Assembly: GCF_000340885.1 (NCBI RefSeq)
Contig: NC_020291.1
Span: forward strand, 4,339,001 to 4,403,000
Reading direction: 5' to 3'
Length of the DNA: 64,000 bases
Source of the DNA: Clostridium saccharoperbutylacetonicum N1-4(HMT)
GTDB lineage: Bacteria > Bacillota > Clostridia > Clostridiales > Clostridiaceae
Position 1 is the first letter of the stretch. Each line of letters opens with the position of its first letter. The translations under genes and the position numbers were made by a program. Of the stretch, positions 26,167-34,633 are shown one piece after another. The notes below the pieces were generated by a model. The model was not told the origin of the DNA. It worked only from the letters and a program-made list of their open reading frames with translations, and ran no database searches.

Positions 26167-27105
26167 ATGACACACAATAATAAAATTGTATCAGACAATA
26201 TTAATAATTACATCAACACTCTTAAAATCGAAAGGAATCTTTCTGAAAAAAGCATTAAAGCATATGTATCTGATTTATCAAGTTTTTCTGATTGGCTAAA
26301 AGACAATAATGCAGAAGAAATTGATATTAATACTATAAATCAATATATCACTTGGTTACAAAATTACAAAAAGCTAAAGGACACCTCAATAAAACGTAAA
26401 TACGTTACCTTAAAATCATTTTTTAAATACTTATTAAGAAAAAACTTAATTACTTCTTATCCTTTTGAACACATGCGAATATCATTTAAAACAACAAAAA
26501 AGCTTCCTAAAACCTTATCTTCACAAGATATAATAAAACTTTTGAAATCTCCCATAGAAGATCTTAATAATATTAAGACTGAATTTAGAAAAATTATTTG
26601 TATTCGAAATTTAGCAATTATTGAATTACTTTATTGTGTTGGAATAAGAATAGGTGAATTAGTCAATATCAACTTAAATGATCTTAACTTTAATGATCAG
26701 ACATTACTTATTAATGGTAAGGGACGAAAAGAAAGATTACTATACATATCCAGCTCCGATGTTATAGACACACTTAAAACATGGATAAATTCTAGAGATA
26801 GTTTAGCTCCTAAAGGTGATGCTCTTTTTATAAATAAATATGGAGATAGATTATCTATCTATTCAATTGAAGATATATACAGCAAATACATAAAATTAGC
26901 CAATATTGAAACAAAATCAACTCCACACTATTTAAGACATACTTTTGCAACACAGCTTTTAAACAATGGAGCTGATATAAGAGCTGTTCAAGAAATACTT
27001 GGTCATTCAAGCATCACAACAACACAAATTTATACAGAAGTTTCAACAGAAAGAAAAAAACAAGTTCTTCTTCAATATAATGGTAGAAATCTTTTAAAAA
27101 TTTAG
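26167..27105 (+). CDS. Tyrosine recombinase, XerC/XerD-like
   Basis: 312 residues. N-terminal SAM-like core-binding domain (about 8-95: LKIERNLSEKSIKAYVSDLS), then the catalytic domain with Arg in YCVGIRIGELVNI, Lys in INGKGRKERLLYI, HYLRHTFATQLL, LGHSSITTTQIY and the Tyr nucleophile in that last segment. All RKHRHY positions appear intact. It has AAGAGGAGG upstream. It could be a chromosome-dimer resolvase paralogue or the integrase of the accessory region that starts here. No dif-like site or attachment repeats were found by eye. Confidence 0.9.
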   Translation: MTHNNKIVSDNINNYINTLKIERNLSEKSIKAYVSDLSSFSDWLKDNNAEEIDINTINQYITWLQNYKKLKDTSIKRKYVTLKSFFKYLLRKNLITSYPFEHMRISFKTTKKLPKTLSSQDIIKLLKSPIEDLNNIKTEFRKIICIRNLAIIELLYCVGIRIGELVNINLNDLNFNDQTLLINGKGRKERLLYISSSDVIDTLKTWINSRDSLAPKGDALFINKYGDRLSIYSIEDIYSKYIKLANIETKSTPHYLRHTFATQLLNNGADIRAVQEILGHSSITTTQIYTEVSTERKKQVLLQYNGRNLLKI

Positions 27106-27242
27106 TTTTCTTGATCAAAAACCTCCAAATAACTATAAATTATTTGTATATAATTCTACTTCAAATAGCACATTCCTTCCAAAATACTATTATTCTTACT
27201 TATTATTCAAAAAACTATTTTTAATAATTTAACATATAATTA

Positions 27243-27285
27243 AAGCTAAGACTTTCTTAAATATAAGATAATCTCAGCTTTTAAA
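27243..27285. terminator. Bidirectional terminator between the recombinase and SWIM genes
   Basis: AAGCTAAGA and TCTCAGCTT arms (one mismatch) with a 20-base AT-rich loop, T-rich on the plus side. The two genes converge here. Confidence 0.6.
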
Positions 27286-27293
27286 ATTTATTT

Positions 27294-28997
27294 TTATTTA
27301 ATTCTACTAAGTTCGTCTAAAAATGCTGGTTTCTTTCTATATAAAGCTATTAATTCATTTACTATTGGAATTTGGCTTTGCTTTCCTGCAATCTTTTTAT
27401 ATTTTCTAATTATTGCACATACACTTTTATAATGACTTCTATTAGATGCACGACTTGCTTCAAACTTTATATATTTTTTATAAATTTCTATAACTTCATC
27501 TTTGAATTTATCTATTAAAATATCTGCATAACGATCTATACTTGTCGGGTTATCTCTTACATAGTCCATTATTTCATTTAAATCCTTTTCCTCCAAGATT
27601 ATTTGAAGAAACATACTTTTTGAATGCCAGTCTTCCTTTACTTTAAGTTCTTGTTTTAAATTATTATAAAAACTTATTTTATCCTCTGCCAATTCTTTTA
27701 GCTCTTTGTAATATTCAAATTTACCTTCAAATAAAAGTTCCTTAGCTAAATTTCTTTGATCATCTTTTAAATCTAATTCTTTATAAGCCTTATATCTCAT
27801 TTGTTTCCATTTTAAAATTAAGCCAGCAAATCTAGCATCTTGCTTTTCTCCTTCTAGAGCTAATTCTATAACTTTCTCATAATCCTTCTCATTAAGATAC
27901 TTGTTTATAAATAATTCTCTAAAAGACGAAAACTTTAGGTTATCTTTTATAAATTGCTCTGCTTCTTCCTCAGTACCATACTTATTTACCATATTAAATA
28001 ATATATGATGCATACTTTCATCACTGTATTTCATATACTCATTATTAGAATTGTTATCAATTAAATAATTTAATTTTGTTTTTAATTTATTTCTAATAAC
28101 TTCTGTAGCAGCAACCTCAGCACATAATTCTAACATATCAATTCTATAATCAGTCCACTCATCAAAAACTTTACTTTCACTTTTACTCAACAGTTTCTCA
28201 AATAACTCTTCCTTTATATTAACATCTATATCTTCATTGTAACCTATTACCTCACCTATTAAATTAATAGTTTCTGATACTAAGTATCCAATATCACCAT
28301 CGGAATCATCAGCATATTGAAAAGCCTCTATTCCTTCATCTATTACTAGAAATGCAATATCAAACGCTAATATTATATCCTCTGTCTCTTTTATCTTTTC
28401 TAATAGTACCTCCATATCACTTACAAAGTCTCCTGCTTCTCTATATGAGATAAAGTCTTCTCTTCCTAAATGCTTTCTCACAATAGAATCTATTAACTTT
28501 TTACATTTATGAAGTTCCTGTTCACTATTACCTTTTGAATACCTAACAACAAGACTATTTTTTAAAATTCTGTTATTTTGAGTTATTTCCAATATTATAT
28601 CTATTAATTTTTCTTTTGAAAGATTACTCAAGACTTCCTTTATTTCTGGCTCCTTGGCCTTTTTCTTTATTAATTTTTCATTATTTATAACATTATTTGC
28701 ATTTTTATCATTTTTATTTACACTCTTGCTCATATGTTCAGCCAATTCAAAATAAGCTGCAACTTCATGCTTACATATTGGTCCAAAATCATAAGGACAA
28801 TCACATTCAGAATGAATTATTTCTCCATTATCATCAAGCTGAACTACAACCTGGTAATATTCACTTCCCTGTACTTCAAAGGTATAGGTATTATCTTCTA
28901 CATTACAAGAATTAAGTATATTTCCATCAGTATAATAGTCATAACCTCTTTTTAAAATTGTTTTATCTATATATTCCTTAAAATTATTAATATTCAT
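27294..28997 (-). CDS. SWIM zinc-finger domain protein
   Basis: 567 residues. Residues about 38-76 hold a SWIM finger of the form CxCx(n)CxH: ECDCPYDFGPICKHEVAAYF. The rest is a long alpha-helical repeat-like region rich in Lys and Glu, ending KKPAFLDELSRIK. SWIM proteins of this architecture are often next to SNF2 helicases; none is present here. The start has AAAGGAG. A 50-base remnant of the same 3' end occurs at 33736-33789, showing that the locus has recombined within the window. DNA or protein binding is likely but unproven. Confidence 0.8.
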   Translation of the reverse strand: MNINNFKEYIDKTILKRGYDYYTDGNILNSCNVEDNTYTFEVQGSEYYQVVVQLDDNGEIIHSECDCPYDFGPICKHEVAAYFELAEHMSKSVNKNDKNANNVINNEKLIKKKAKEPEIKEVLSNLSKEKLIDIILEITQNNRILKNSLVVRYSKGNSEQELHKCKKLIDSIVRKHLGREDFISYREAGDFVSDMEVLLEKIKETEDIILAFDIAFLVIDEGIEAFQYADDSDGDIGYLVSETINLIGEVIGYNEDIDVNIKEELFEKLLSKSESKVFDEWTDYRIDMLELCAEVAATEVIRNKLKTKLNYLIDNNSNNEYMKYSDESMHHILFNMVNKYGTEEEAEQFIKDNLKFSSFRELFINKYLNEKDYEKVIELALEGEKQDARFAGLILKWKQMRYKAYKELDLKDDQRNLAKELLFEGKFEYYKELKELAEDKISFYNNLKQELKVKEDWHSKSMFLQIILEEKDLNEIMDYVRDNPTSIDRYADILIDKFKDEVIEIYKKYIKFEASRASNRSHYKSVCAIIRKYKKIAGKQSQIPIVNELIALYRKKPAFLDELSRIK

Positions 28998-29053
28998 AAT
29001 TGCTCCTTTAACAATTTACTTCTATGCAAAAAATCATACTATTTTTTATATGT

Positions 29054-29082
29054 GAAAAAGCCATCCATTTAAGACAGCTTTC
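29054..29082 (-). terminator. Terminator after the first Rpn gene
   Basis: GAAAAAGC-ATC / GAC-GCTTTC, imperfect. It is homologous to the better-preserved hairpin at 37234-37264 after the paralogous gene. Confidence 0.5.
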
Positions 29083-29104
29083 ATAAATTCTAACATTATA
29101 ACTT

Positions 29105-29992
29105 TCAAATCTTAATTTTTAATATTTCCTCCTTACTAAACTTTGAATATTTAATTATTTTTTCTATTGGTTCATTATCTTTTAGCATCTCTAATGCCTT
29201 CTTTTTTTCACCTTGTTCAATTCCTTCTTCAATTTTCACTTTATCTTTTTCCAATATTTTGTAAGTTCCGAATTGTGCTTCGCACTCTTTTAATAGGTGC
29301 ATAAACTCAACCTCCATTGAAACATCATTTTTAACTTCCTTCACTCTTTCATGTATACTTTTAACTAAATTTCCGTTAAAATTCTTTACAACCTCATCTC
29401 TTGAATCTTCAACATAAGCAAGAAATTCCAGTAATTCCTCACTTAAATCTTTCATAAACCCCTTTGTATTTAATATTATTTTCTCAGCTTCATCATTTAA
29501 CTCTATACTATTATCTTCTAGACATATATTTCTAAAAGCATACTTATGTCGGCCTTTAGAAAATAAATCAAATGTACAAATAAAGATAATATAGCTTTTA
29601 GTTAGCTTTCTATAATCTTCACCTTTACTTATTAAATCTAAATCTATGCTTCCTTGATAATATCTTAGCCTTTTCGCTAAATTCTTATGTTTCCCTCTTT
29701 GCATTTCAACATTATAAATTGTATTATTTTCATCTTTTACATATACATCAAGTCTAATACCTTTACTCTCTAACAATAAATCTATAGCCTTTTGTTCTTG
29801 GATCATTTCTACTTTTTCTATTTCAACTTCTAAAATCTTTTCTAATAACTCTTTGCATATTTCTTTATCGCTCATAACCTTTGCAAATAGAAAATCATCT
29901 TCAAGGTTTAATTCTTTTAAAGTTTTATTCATAGAAGATTTTATTATTTCTCTAGAACTTATTATCTTACTATCCGCTGTCACTATTCTCAC
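29105..29992 (-). CDS. Rpn-family recombination-promoting nuclease / PD-(D/E)XK transposase-like protein
   Basis: 295 residues. The nuclease core is SKGIRLDVYVKDENNTIYNV followed by EMQRG (about 75-100), with Asp and the Glu-x-Gln of the PD-(D/E)XK motif. It continues as LAKRLRYYQGSIDLDLISKG and YIIFICTFDLFSKGRHKY, typical of the PDDEXK_2 family linked to RpnA-type recombination-promoting nucleases. The C-terminus (QGEKKKALEMLKDNEPIEKI) differs from that of its paralogue at 37330. Start uncertain: GTG at 29992 or the ATG at the MNKTLKEL position. DNA around the 5' end is nearly identical to the paralogue, so duplication is recent. Confidence 0.85.
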   Translation of the reverse strand: MRIVTADSKIISSREIIKSSMNKTLKELNLEDDFLFAKVMSDKEICKELLEKILEVEIEKVEMIQEQKAIDLLLESKGIRLDVYVKDENNTIYNVEMQRGKHKNLAKRLRYYQGSIDLDLISKGEDYRKLTKSYIIFICTFDLFSKGRHKYAFRNICLEDNSIELNDEAEKIILNTKGFMKDLSEELLEFLAYVEDSRDEVVKNFNGNLVKSIHERVKEVKNDVSMEVEFMHLLKECEAQFGTYKILEKDKVKIEEGIEQGEKKKALEMLKDNEPIEKIIKYSKFSKEEILKIKI

Positions 29993-30039
29993 TACTTTCT
30001 TTTAATTTTAATCCATTTCTAGATATCTTTCAATATAGA

Positions 30040-30188
30040 ATAAATCAGCTTTGAGTACTCATTTGCCTATATCCAATCATAAAAATAATATACGCACGCA
30101 AGTTCTTATTAAAAAACAAAAATAATCGAGTATCACTAGAAAGATACTCGATTATTTTATTTCTATTTTCCAAGAGGTTCTTTTATAC
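30040..30188 (-). repeat. Terminator cassette repeat R1
   Basis: A member of the dispersed repeat: TATACGCAC...AAGTTCTTATT, a hairpin with arms AATCGAGTATC / GATACTCGATT (30123-30155), then TTATTTCTATTTTC-AAGA-GTTCTTT. The stem differs from R2 by paired changes (ATCGAG/CTCGAT against ACCGAG/CTCGGT). It is followed by a 34-base scrap (30189-30222) identical to the junction of the protease gene pair at 38805-38838. Confidence 0.75.
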
Positions 30189-30224
30189 ACTGACTTCATT
30201 TAAATACTCCTCTTAATATTGGTA

Positions 30225-31172
30225 TTATAGCATATATTTTGAAACTTTTGTCTGCATTGCATTCCTAAGTTTAATTACTTCTTCTAGTTCTAACCCTGTC
30301 TTTAGTGCTATTGTTTCATTATCTAAAATATCTAATAAATTTTTAGCTATCTCAATTGCCTTTCGTTTCTCTACTTCTGGATCAAATAACGTCTTTGTCA
30401 CTCTAATCACCTCTTCTTCTATTTTCTCATCATTAAAATAATTTCTATTTAAGTACTCAATTAAATTTTGAATTGCTAATAGCATTTTATGAAAATCTTC
30501 TCCTATTATTTCATTCTTTTCAAATAACTCTTTTGATTCATTAGCTATTTTTTCTGCAATTTCCTTTGCTTTAATTGATAATTCATTTATTTTTTTAATA
30601 TCATTCTTTCTTTTATACTGTTCTAATTCCCGTCTAAGATTAAATAACTGCAATGGCAACAACGGATACATTTTATCTTCTAACAATTTCTTATCTGAAT
30701 ATTCCCAATATTTCATAACAGGTACTGAATATAAAAAAGATTCTCCACTTGGCAATACTATTTTTAATTTTATTATATCCATAATATTTCTATTTTCTTC
30801 AAAAAATATCACCTTTTGTTTAGGAAAAAATATAGTTCTAAAATCATCATTGTTTCTCGACTGTTCCTTAGCCTTTCTTAATCCATATTCAAACATCCTT
30901 ATTACCATAGTACTGTCATTTCGCGTTTGAAACTCCAAATGATAAGATATTTTATCACTTTCACTATTTAGTATATCAAAAAACACATCTCCTCTTAAAG
31001 TATCAAATGTATCCATTACAAATTCATTATTACTAACAGATAGTTTAACTTGATCACTACTATAATTCTCTTGAAAAATTCCATTTAACAAATTAACTAA
31101 AACCTTTTTCGATGTTGAAAATAAAAATTTTAAAACTTCATCCAACTTTACTTTTTCATTGCTAATCGACAA
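30225..31172 (-). CDS. PD-(D/E)XK nuclease-family protein, distant Rpn relative
   Basis: 315 residues from a TTG with AGGTGG upstream. The nuclease motif is TLRGDVFFDILNSESDKISY followed by HLEFQTRND (Asp ... Glu-x-Gln, about 58-86), then MVIRMFEYGLRKAKEQ. A coiled, charged region (about 180-240) and a C-terminal tail of the AIEIAKNLLDILDNETIALK type follow, as in Rpn/YhgA-like transposase-nucleases. It is much diverged from the two other Rpn genes in this window. Cytoplasmic DNA nicking that promotes recombination is the known activity of the family. Confidence 0.75.
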   Translation of the reverse strand: MSISNEKVKLDEVLKFLFSTSKKVLVNLLNGIFQENYSSDQVKLSVSNNEFVMDTFDTLRGDVFFDILNSESDKISYHLEFQTRNDSTMVIRMFEYGLRKAKEQSRNNDDFRTIFFPKQKVIFFEENRNIMDIIKLKIVLPSGESFLYSVPVMKYWEYSDKKLLEDKMYPLLPLQLFNLRRELEQYKRKNDIKKINELSIKAKEIAEKIANESKELFEKNEIIGEDFHKMLLAIQNLIEYLNRNYFNDEKIEEEVIRVTKTLFDPEVEKRKAIEIAKNLLDILDNETIALKTGLELEEVIKLRNAMQTKVSKYML

Positions 31173-31269
31173 TTGTCCACCTGCTTTTCTATATATTAAT
31201 TATAATTGAAATTTAGCCTTATTAAAATATTAATCTTGTAATTAGTTATCACACTTCCTTCTACATACT

Positions 31270-31387
31270 ATAATTATTTCCAATTTCGCAAACAATATAC
31301 GCACATAAGTTCTTATTCTATACATAAAATAACCGAGTACATCATAACTTACTAGGAATATACTCGGTAAATTTATTTCTATTTTCT
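31270..31387 (-). repeat. Terminator cassette repeat R2
   Basis: AATTATTTCCAAT-type start, AATATACGCACATAAGTTCTT, hairpin arms ACCGAGTACAT / ATATACTCGGT (31331-31368), then TTTATTTCTATTTTCTAAGA. Downstream of it (upstream in transcription) is a fragment of a DUF2357 gene ending in KELLRK. Confidence 0.75.
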
Positions 31388-31918
31388 AAGAAGTTCTTTA
31401 ATACTTTTTATAGGCTTCTTTATAAAATCATCTTTAGAAACCTTTATAACCGTTTTATCAACAATACTCATTATACCTTCATCATCAACATCTATATTAA
31501 TACCATCTAAATTAAAAGCATTAATCTCACTTTGAACCTCAATCTCTCTATCAACTTCAATTGAATATTCATTATAAAATCTTCTAAGTTCAAGAAAAAG
31601 CCTAAATTCTTCTTTACTTTTAATACATAATTCAGTTACACTTCTAGCACTATTAAGAAGATAAAAAGTTGTATGGCAGCTCCTTACTTTTTAATGATCC
31701 TACTAGAACTTCTCTCGTACAGAAATATTCATCCTTTAAATACTCTTCTTTCCTAACTGGCTCTATTGCTCTTTCAAAGCTTGAATAAGAAGATTCCTCC
31801 ATAATTTCATCCAAAAACTCTTCCATAAGTTTTGTGGTTGATGGCAAAAATTGTATTGCTCCTATGGGTTCTTCTGAAACACGTAGTGTTGAAGTTGCTA
31901 ATAATTCCTTGCCAATTT
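31388..31918 (-). pseudogene. Fused fragments of a DUF2357/McrC-like restriction protein
   Basis: Bases 31388-31671 are nearly identical to the 3' part of the fragment at 42435-42992 and encode the same C-terminal tail (VIKVSKDDFIKKPIKSIKEL). Directly upstream, 31653-31918 encodes in another frame a middle piece (GAIQFLPSTTKLMEEFLDEI ... SSFERA ... REVLVGSLKSKEL) that matches the DUF2357 core. The piece between them is deleted, so the two parts are joined out of frame. It is not functional as a nuclease. Confidence 0.7.
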
Positions 31919-31945
31919 ATTAAGTAATCATTATTATTATAAAAT

Positions 31946-32620
31946 TTATTCTAGGATCCTTTCTTTGTACAGTTCTTCTCTTTCATCAATATCAAGCCAA
32001 CCTTCATCTTCTGAATAATCAAATACTTTTTCCAGAAGTATATTGTAGTCTTTAGCCAAAACTGCTGGATTTCGTTTATACTTATTAATAGTTTCATTTG
32101 TGAAATTATTGTTTCTAATTTTTTCTTCATGTATCAGTGCTTTTAAATATGTGCTTCCTATGAGCTCTCTAATCAAGTTATATCTATAACTTCTTGAAAT
32201 GCAGATATAAAGTCTGCATATTATTGGCCTATCCTCATAAATAGTGCATAGATTTGTTTCTGTTATAAAATTACAGTCCATTTTCTTATTTAATACATAC
32301 TGATCAAAATCTCTATAATAATTTTTCTTTTTAACCAACTTTTCCTGTATAAAATCTAAAACTGCCTCATCGTTCCAACTGCTCAATCTATTTACACAGA
32401 TATTATCCATTTCTACTGACCAAGATCTTTTGCAGCAACTCTCCTCACATTCATTACAATTAAGAGGATTATTATTTAAAAATATATCAACTGCATCTAA
32501 CACATCTTTAACCGTTGTATTTTTATTAATTTTGTCATAATTCACTTTACCTTCGACATCATATAGTAATTTCATCATATAGTTCCTCAACTTTAAATTA
32601 TTTTTTCTTACATATTCCAT
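31946..32620 (-). CDS. YkgJ-family cysteine-cluster protein
   Basis: 224 residues with the metal-binding pattern NCNECEESCCKRSW (about 57-70) and MDCNFITETNLCTIYEDRPI then ICRLY (about 113-137), as in YkgJ/FliB-type proteins that bind Zn or Fe-S clusters. The flagellin lysine methylase FliB belongs here, but no flagellar genes are near. The frame stays open and protein-like for about 30 codons upstream of the ATG (EIRERYSVSEYFSEVAYYTG) without a usual start codon. A frameshift near 32715, where an ATG with AAGAGGAA stands in another frame, may have shortened it. Confidence 0.7.
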   Translation of the reverse strand: MEYVRKNNLKLRNYMMKLLYDVEGKVNYDKINKNTTVKDVLDAVDIFLNNNPLNCNECEESCCKRSWSVEMDNICVNRLSSWNDEAVLDFIQEKLVKKKNYYRDFDQYVLNKKMDCNFITETNLCTIYEDRPIICRLYICISRSYRYNLIRELIGSTYLKALIHEEKIRNNNFTNETINKYKRNPAVLAKDYNILLEKVFDYSEDEGWLDIDEREELYKERILE

Positions 32621-32837
32621 ATTTTCGGATTTCGTTAATATTTCGTATTTTCCAGTATAATAAGCTACCTCACTAAAATACTCACTAACACTATATCTTT
32701 CTCTAATTTCATTAATCTAATTATATTTGTTCCTCTTAAACTCCTAGCTTATGCAAATACTATTCATATAATTGTGTCTTCCCTTAGGATACTTCTGAAG
32801 CACTATATATTGAAGTTCCTTAAAATAATAAAAATAA
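32621..32837. other. Intergenic stretch with possible lost 5' end of the YkgJ gene
   Basis: The first 90 bases continue the YkgJ frame without a start codon. The rest shows no gene. The rpsU terminator marks its far end. Confidence 0.4.
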
Positions 32838-32877
32838 CCTAAAGTAGAAATTTATTAAAAATACTTTCCACTTTAGG
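32838..32877 (-). terminator. Terminator of rpsU
   Basis: CCTAAAGT-GAAA and TTTC-ACTTTAGG pair, followed on the minus strand by a T-rich run. It lies about 160 bases after the rpsU stop, with no other gene between. Confidence 0.75.
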
Positions 32878-33034
32878 CTAATACTTTAATTCTTTTAATA
32901 TTCAGATAAACTTAGCAATTTTATCTGCAAATTCTTATCTTCCCCAAAAACGCTTATATTACTTTTTAAAATAAGTAAAATCATTTTTTATTATAATCAT
33001 TAATATTATTGATAAAACTATAATTTATAATCTA

Positions 33035-33211
33035 CTACTTAAATTTTCTTTTTCTAGCTTCTTCAGACTTTTTCTTTCTTTTTACACTTGGCTTTTCATA
33101 GTGTTGTCTCTTTTTTGCTTCTGAAAGAATTCCAGATGCTGAACATTTTCTTTTAAATCTTCTTAATGCTTGCTCAAGAGATTCATTCTCTCCAACTTTA
33201 ATTTCTGACAT
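33035..33211 (-). CDS. rpsU: Small ribosomal subunit protein bS21
   Basis: 58 residues, a textbook bS21: N-terminal [20 protein letters not shown], then [20 protein letters not shown] and the basic tail [18 protein letters not shown] strong GGGAGGG site precedes the ATG at 33211. It sits at the platform of the 30S subunit near the anti-Shine-Dalgarno helix. In most clostridia rpsU is followed by yqeY. Here it is alone in an accessory zone with its own terminator, so it may have been moved or be a second copy. Confidence 0.95.
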   Translation of the reverse strand: MSEIKVGENESLEQALRRFKRKCSASGILSEAKKRQHYEKPSVKRKKKSEEARKRKFK

Positions 33212-33340
33212 GCTTTATCCCTCCCTTGGCACTGAACTGTAAACCATAAAATAATTTACAAATATAAACTCATAATATACTATACAACATTTACTAAAAT
33301 GCTGTCAATTTATATTCTAGTGGATAATTCTGAGCTCTAA

Positions 33341-33469
33341 ATGGAGAATGGAAAAGTTACAGTTGAAGTGATTCCAGAAGATTTCCTTGAAGTTGCCTTT
33401 AAATCATTAGCCCATGGTGCTTTAAGCATTTCTTTTACTAAATCTAAAAACACTATTTTATTAGAATAA
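33341..33469 (+). CDS. 42-residue open frame, probably a gene fragment
   Basis: ATG to TAA encoding MENGKVTVEVIPEDFLEVAF, then KSLAHGALSISFTKSKNTIL. The composition is protein-like and fits better than the minus-strand frame over the same bases. The ribosome site is poor. I do not recognise the family. It may be the 3' scrap of a larger gene. Confidence 0.35.
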   Translation: MENGKVTVEVIPEDFLEVAFKSLAHGALSISFTKSKNTILLE

Positions 33470-33545
33470 AGATATTTGTAAGACCTGCTCGACTCACATT
33501 CGTTCGCTGAGAAAGTTCGAGAATCCAAATATAAAATTTGGACTC

Positions 33546-33600
33546 TCACTTTTCATGTATATTATTCATGGCTCTTTTGTGACTCATTTGCTCACCTCCA
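33546..33600 (-). CDS. 13-codon ORF with a very strong ribosome site
   Basis: On the minus strand GGAGGTGAGCAA precedes ATG and MSHKRAMNNIHEK, then TGA. A hairpin (GTCCAAAT / ATTTGGA) follows directly. It could be the 5' stub of a deleted gene, since the start MSHKRAMNNIHEK resembles the beginning of longer small clostridial proteins, or a leader peptide. Confidence 0.35.
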
Positions 33601-33624
33601 TTATAGCATAAATTCAGATTTAAT

Positions 33625-33735
33625 TACTTCTATATTCATTTCCAATACTACAAAATATACGCACATAAGTTCTTACTCCCACAAAAAAATAACCGAGTAT
33701 ATCCTATCTCACTAAGAATATCCTCAGTTAATTTA
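33625..33735 (-). repeat. Terminator cassette repeat R3 (degenerate)
   Basis: Starts TTCATTTCCAATACTACAAA, then AATATACGCACATAAGTTCTTA and one good hairpin arm (ACCGAGTATATC). The other arm has decayed to ATCCTCAGT. Confidence 0.65.
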
Positions 33736-33789
33736 TTTATATTCCACTAAGTTCGTCTAAAAATGCTTGTTTTTTTCTATACAAAGCTA
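33736..33789 (-). pseudogene. Remnant of the 3' end of the SWIM gene
   Basis: About 50 bases nearly identical to 27297-27352, encoding on the minus strand a tail like LIALYRKK-FLDEL. It is attached to cassette R3 instead of the native SWIM terminator. Confidence 0.65.
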
Positions 33790-34536
33790 TTAATTTATAT
33801 TGTATTCAGTCAAAATAAAGCGTTCATTTCCATCTTGACTAATTTTTTCTATTGTTGCAGTAACTTTATTGCTTAATTTTGGTATTTCTCCTCCACTAGC
33901 TTTCCACTCCTCAATAGTACCATGAGAATCTCCAGTATAACCACTTGAAGCTATATAAACACTAACTTCTGCTTTATATTTATTGTTTCCCAAATCATAT
34001 AACTTATTAATTTGTGAGAAAGTATATTCATCCCCAGAAGCCATTCTAATCTTATACAAACCATTTTCAAAAATGTATTCACCTGTATTTTTATGCTGAT
34101 TTACCTTTTTCCCAAAATAAAACAAAGCCTTTGCATCAACATCTTCAGCTTTAACATAACCTGTATCCCCTTTTAGCTGAATAAGCTTAAAATTATTAAG
34201 CATAATATGTCTTATTCCAAATACTATGAGACTACTATCATCAAGTTTATCTTTTTCAAATGACTTTAGATGCGCTTCTGAGAAATTACTAAAAAAGGTA
34301 TCAAGTTTCTTTTTTAAATTTGCATCTATATTAATTTCTTTAAAATCTTGCTTTGTAGTTTCAACAGCCTTAATTTCTTCTTTCTTATCTGTATTAGAAC
34401 TAAACTTATCCTCACTAGCTGTGTTTTGATTAGAAGGACTTGTCTCTACTTGTTGAGTTTTTTCACCACAGCCTTCTAATAAAGCTACTATCATAGTAAT
34501 AATAACTATCTTATTAAAATATATTATTTTATTCAT
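33790..34536 (-). CDS. Hypothetical secreted lipoprotein
   Basis: 248 residues. N-terminal hydrophobic segment and lipobox LLEGCG (cysteine about residue 23), followed by a low-complexity Ser/Thr/Lys linker (to about residue 65). The globular part contains YVKAEDVDAKALFYFGKKVN and a repeat-like beta region (KYKAEVSVYIASSGYTGDSH). No enzyme motif is seen. Exported and anchored to the outer face of the membrane. Its stop lies next to the scrap of the SWIM gene, so its native 3' flank has been replaced. Confidence 0.7.
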   Translation of the reverse strand: MNKIIYFNKIVIITMIVALLEGCGEKTQQVETSPSNQNTASEDKFSSNTDKKEEIKAVETTKQDFKEINIDANLKKKLDTFFSNFSEAHLKSFEKDKLDDSSLIVFGIRHIMLNNFKLIQLKGDTGYVKAEDVDAKALFYFGKKVNQHKNTGEYIFENGLYKIRMASGDEYTFSQINKLYDLGNNKYKAEVSVYIASSGYTGDSHGTIEEWKASGGEIPKLSNKVTATIEKISQDGNERFILTEYNIN

Positions 34537-34599
34537 TATTTAAAGCTCCTTTTAGTTCTAATTAATTTTTATTCTATTTAATTACTTTTGATCAATTTC

Positions 34600-34633
34600 T
34601 TAAAAAGAGTGAAATTTCTCTCACTCTCTTAAT
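34600..34633 (-). terminator. Terminator overlapping the end of the DUF2075 gene
   Basis: AAGAGAGTGA and TCACTCTT arms with a short loop, then T-rich DNA on the minus strand. The 5' arm includes the last codons of the gene. Confidence 0.75.

Noticed and set aside
26167..27105. Recombinase as integrase of a bounded genomic island
   Set aside because: I looked for attachment-type direct repeats around the gene and at the tRNA-Phe 3' end and found none, so the island borders remain undefined.
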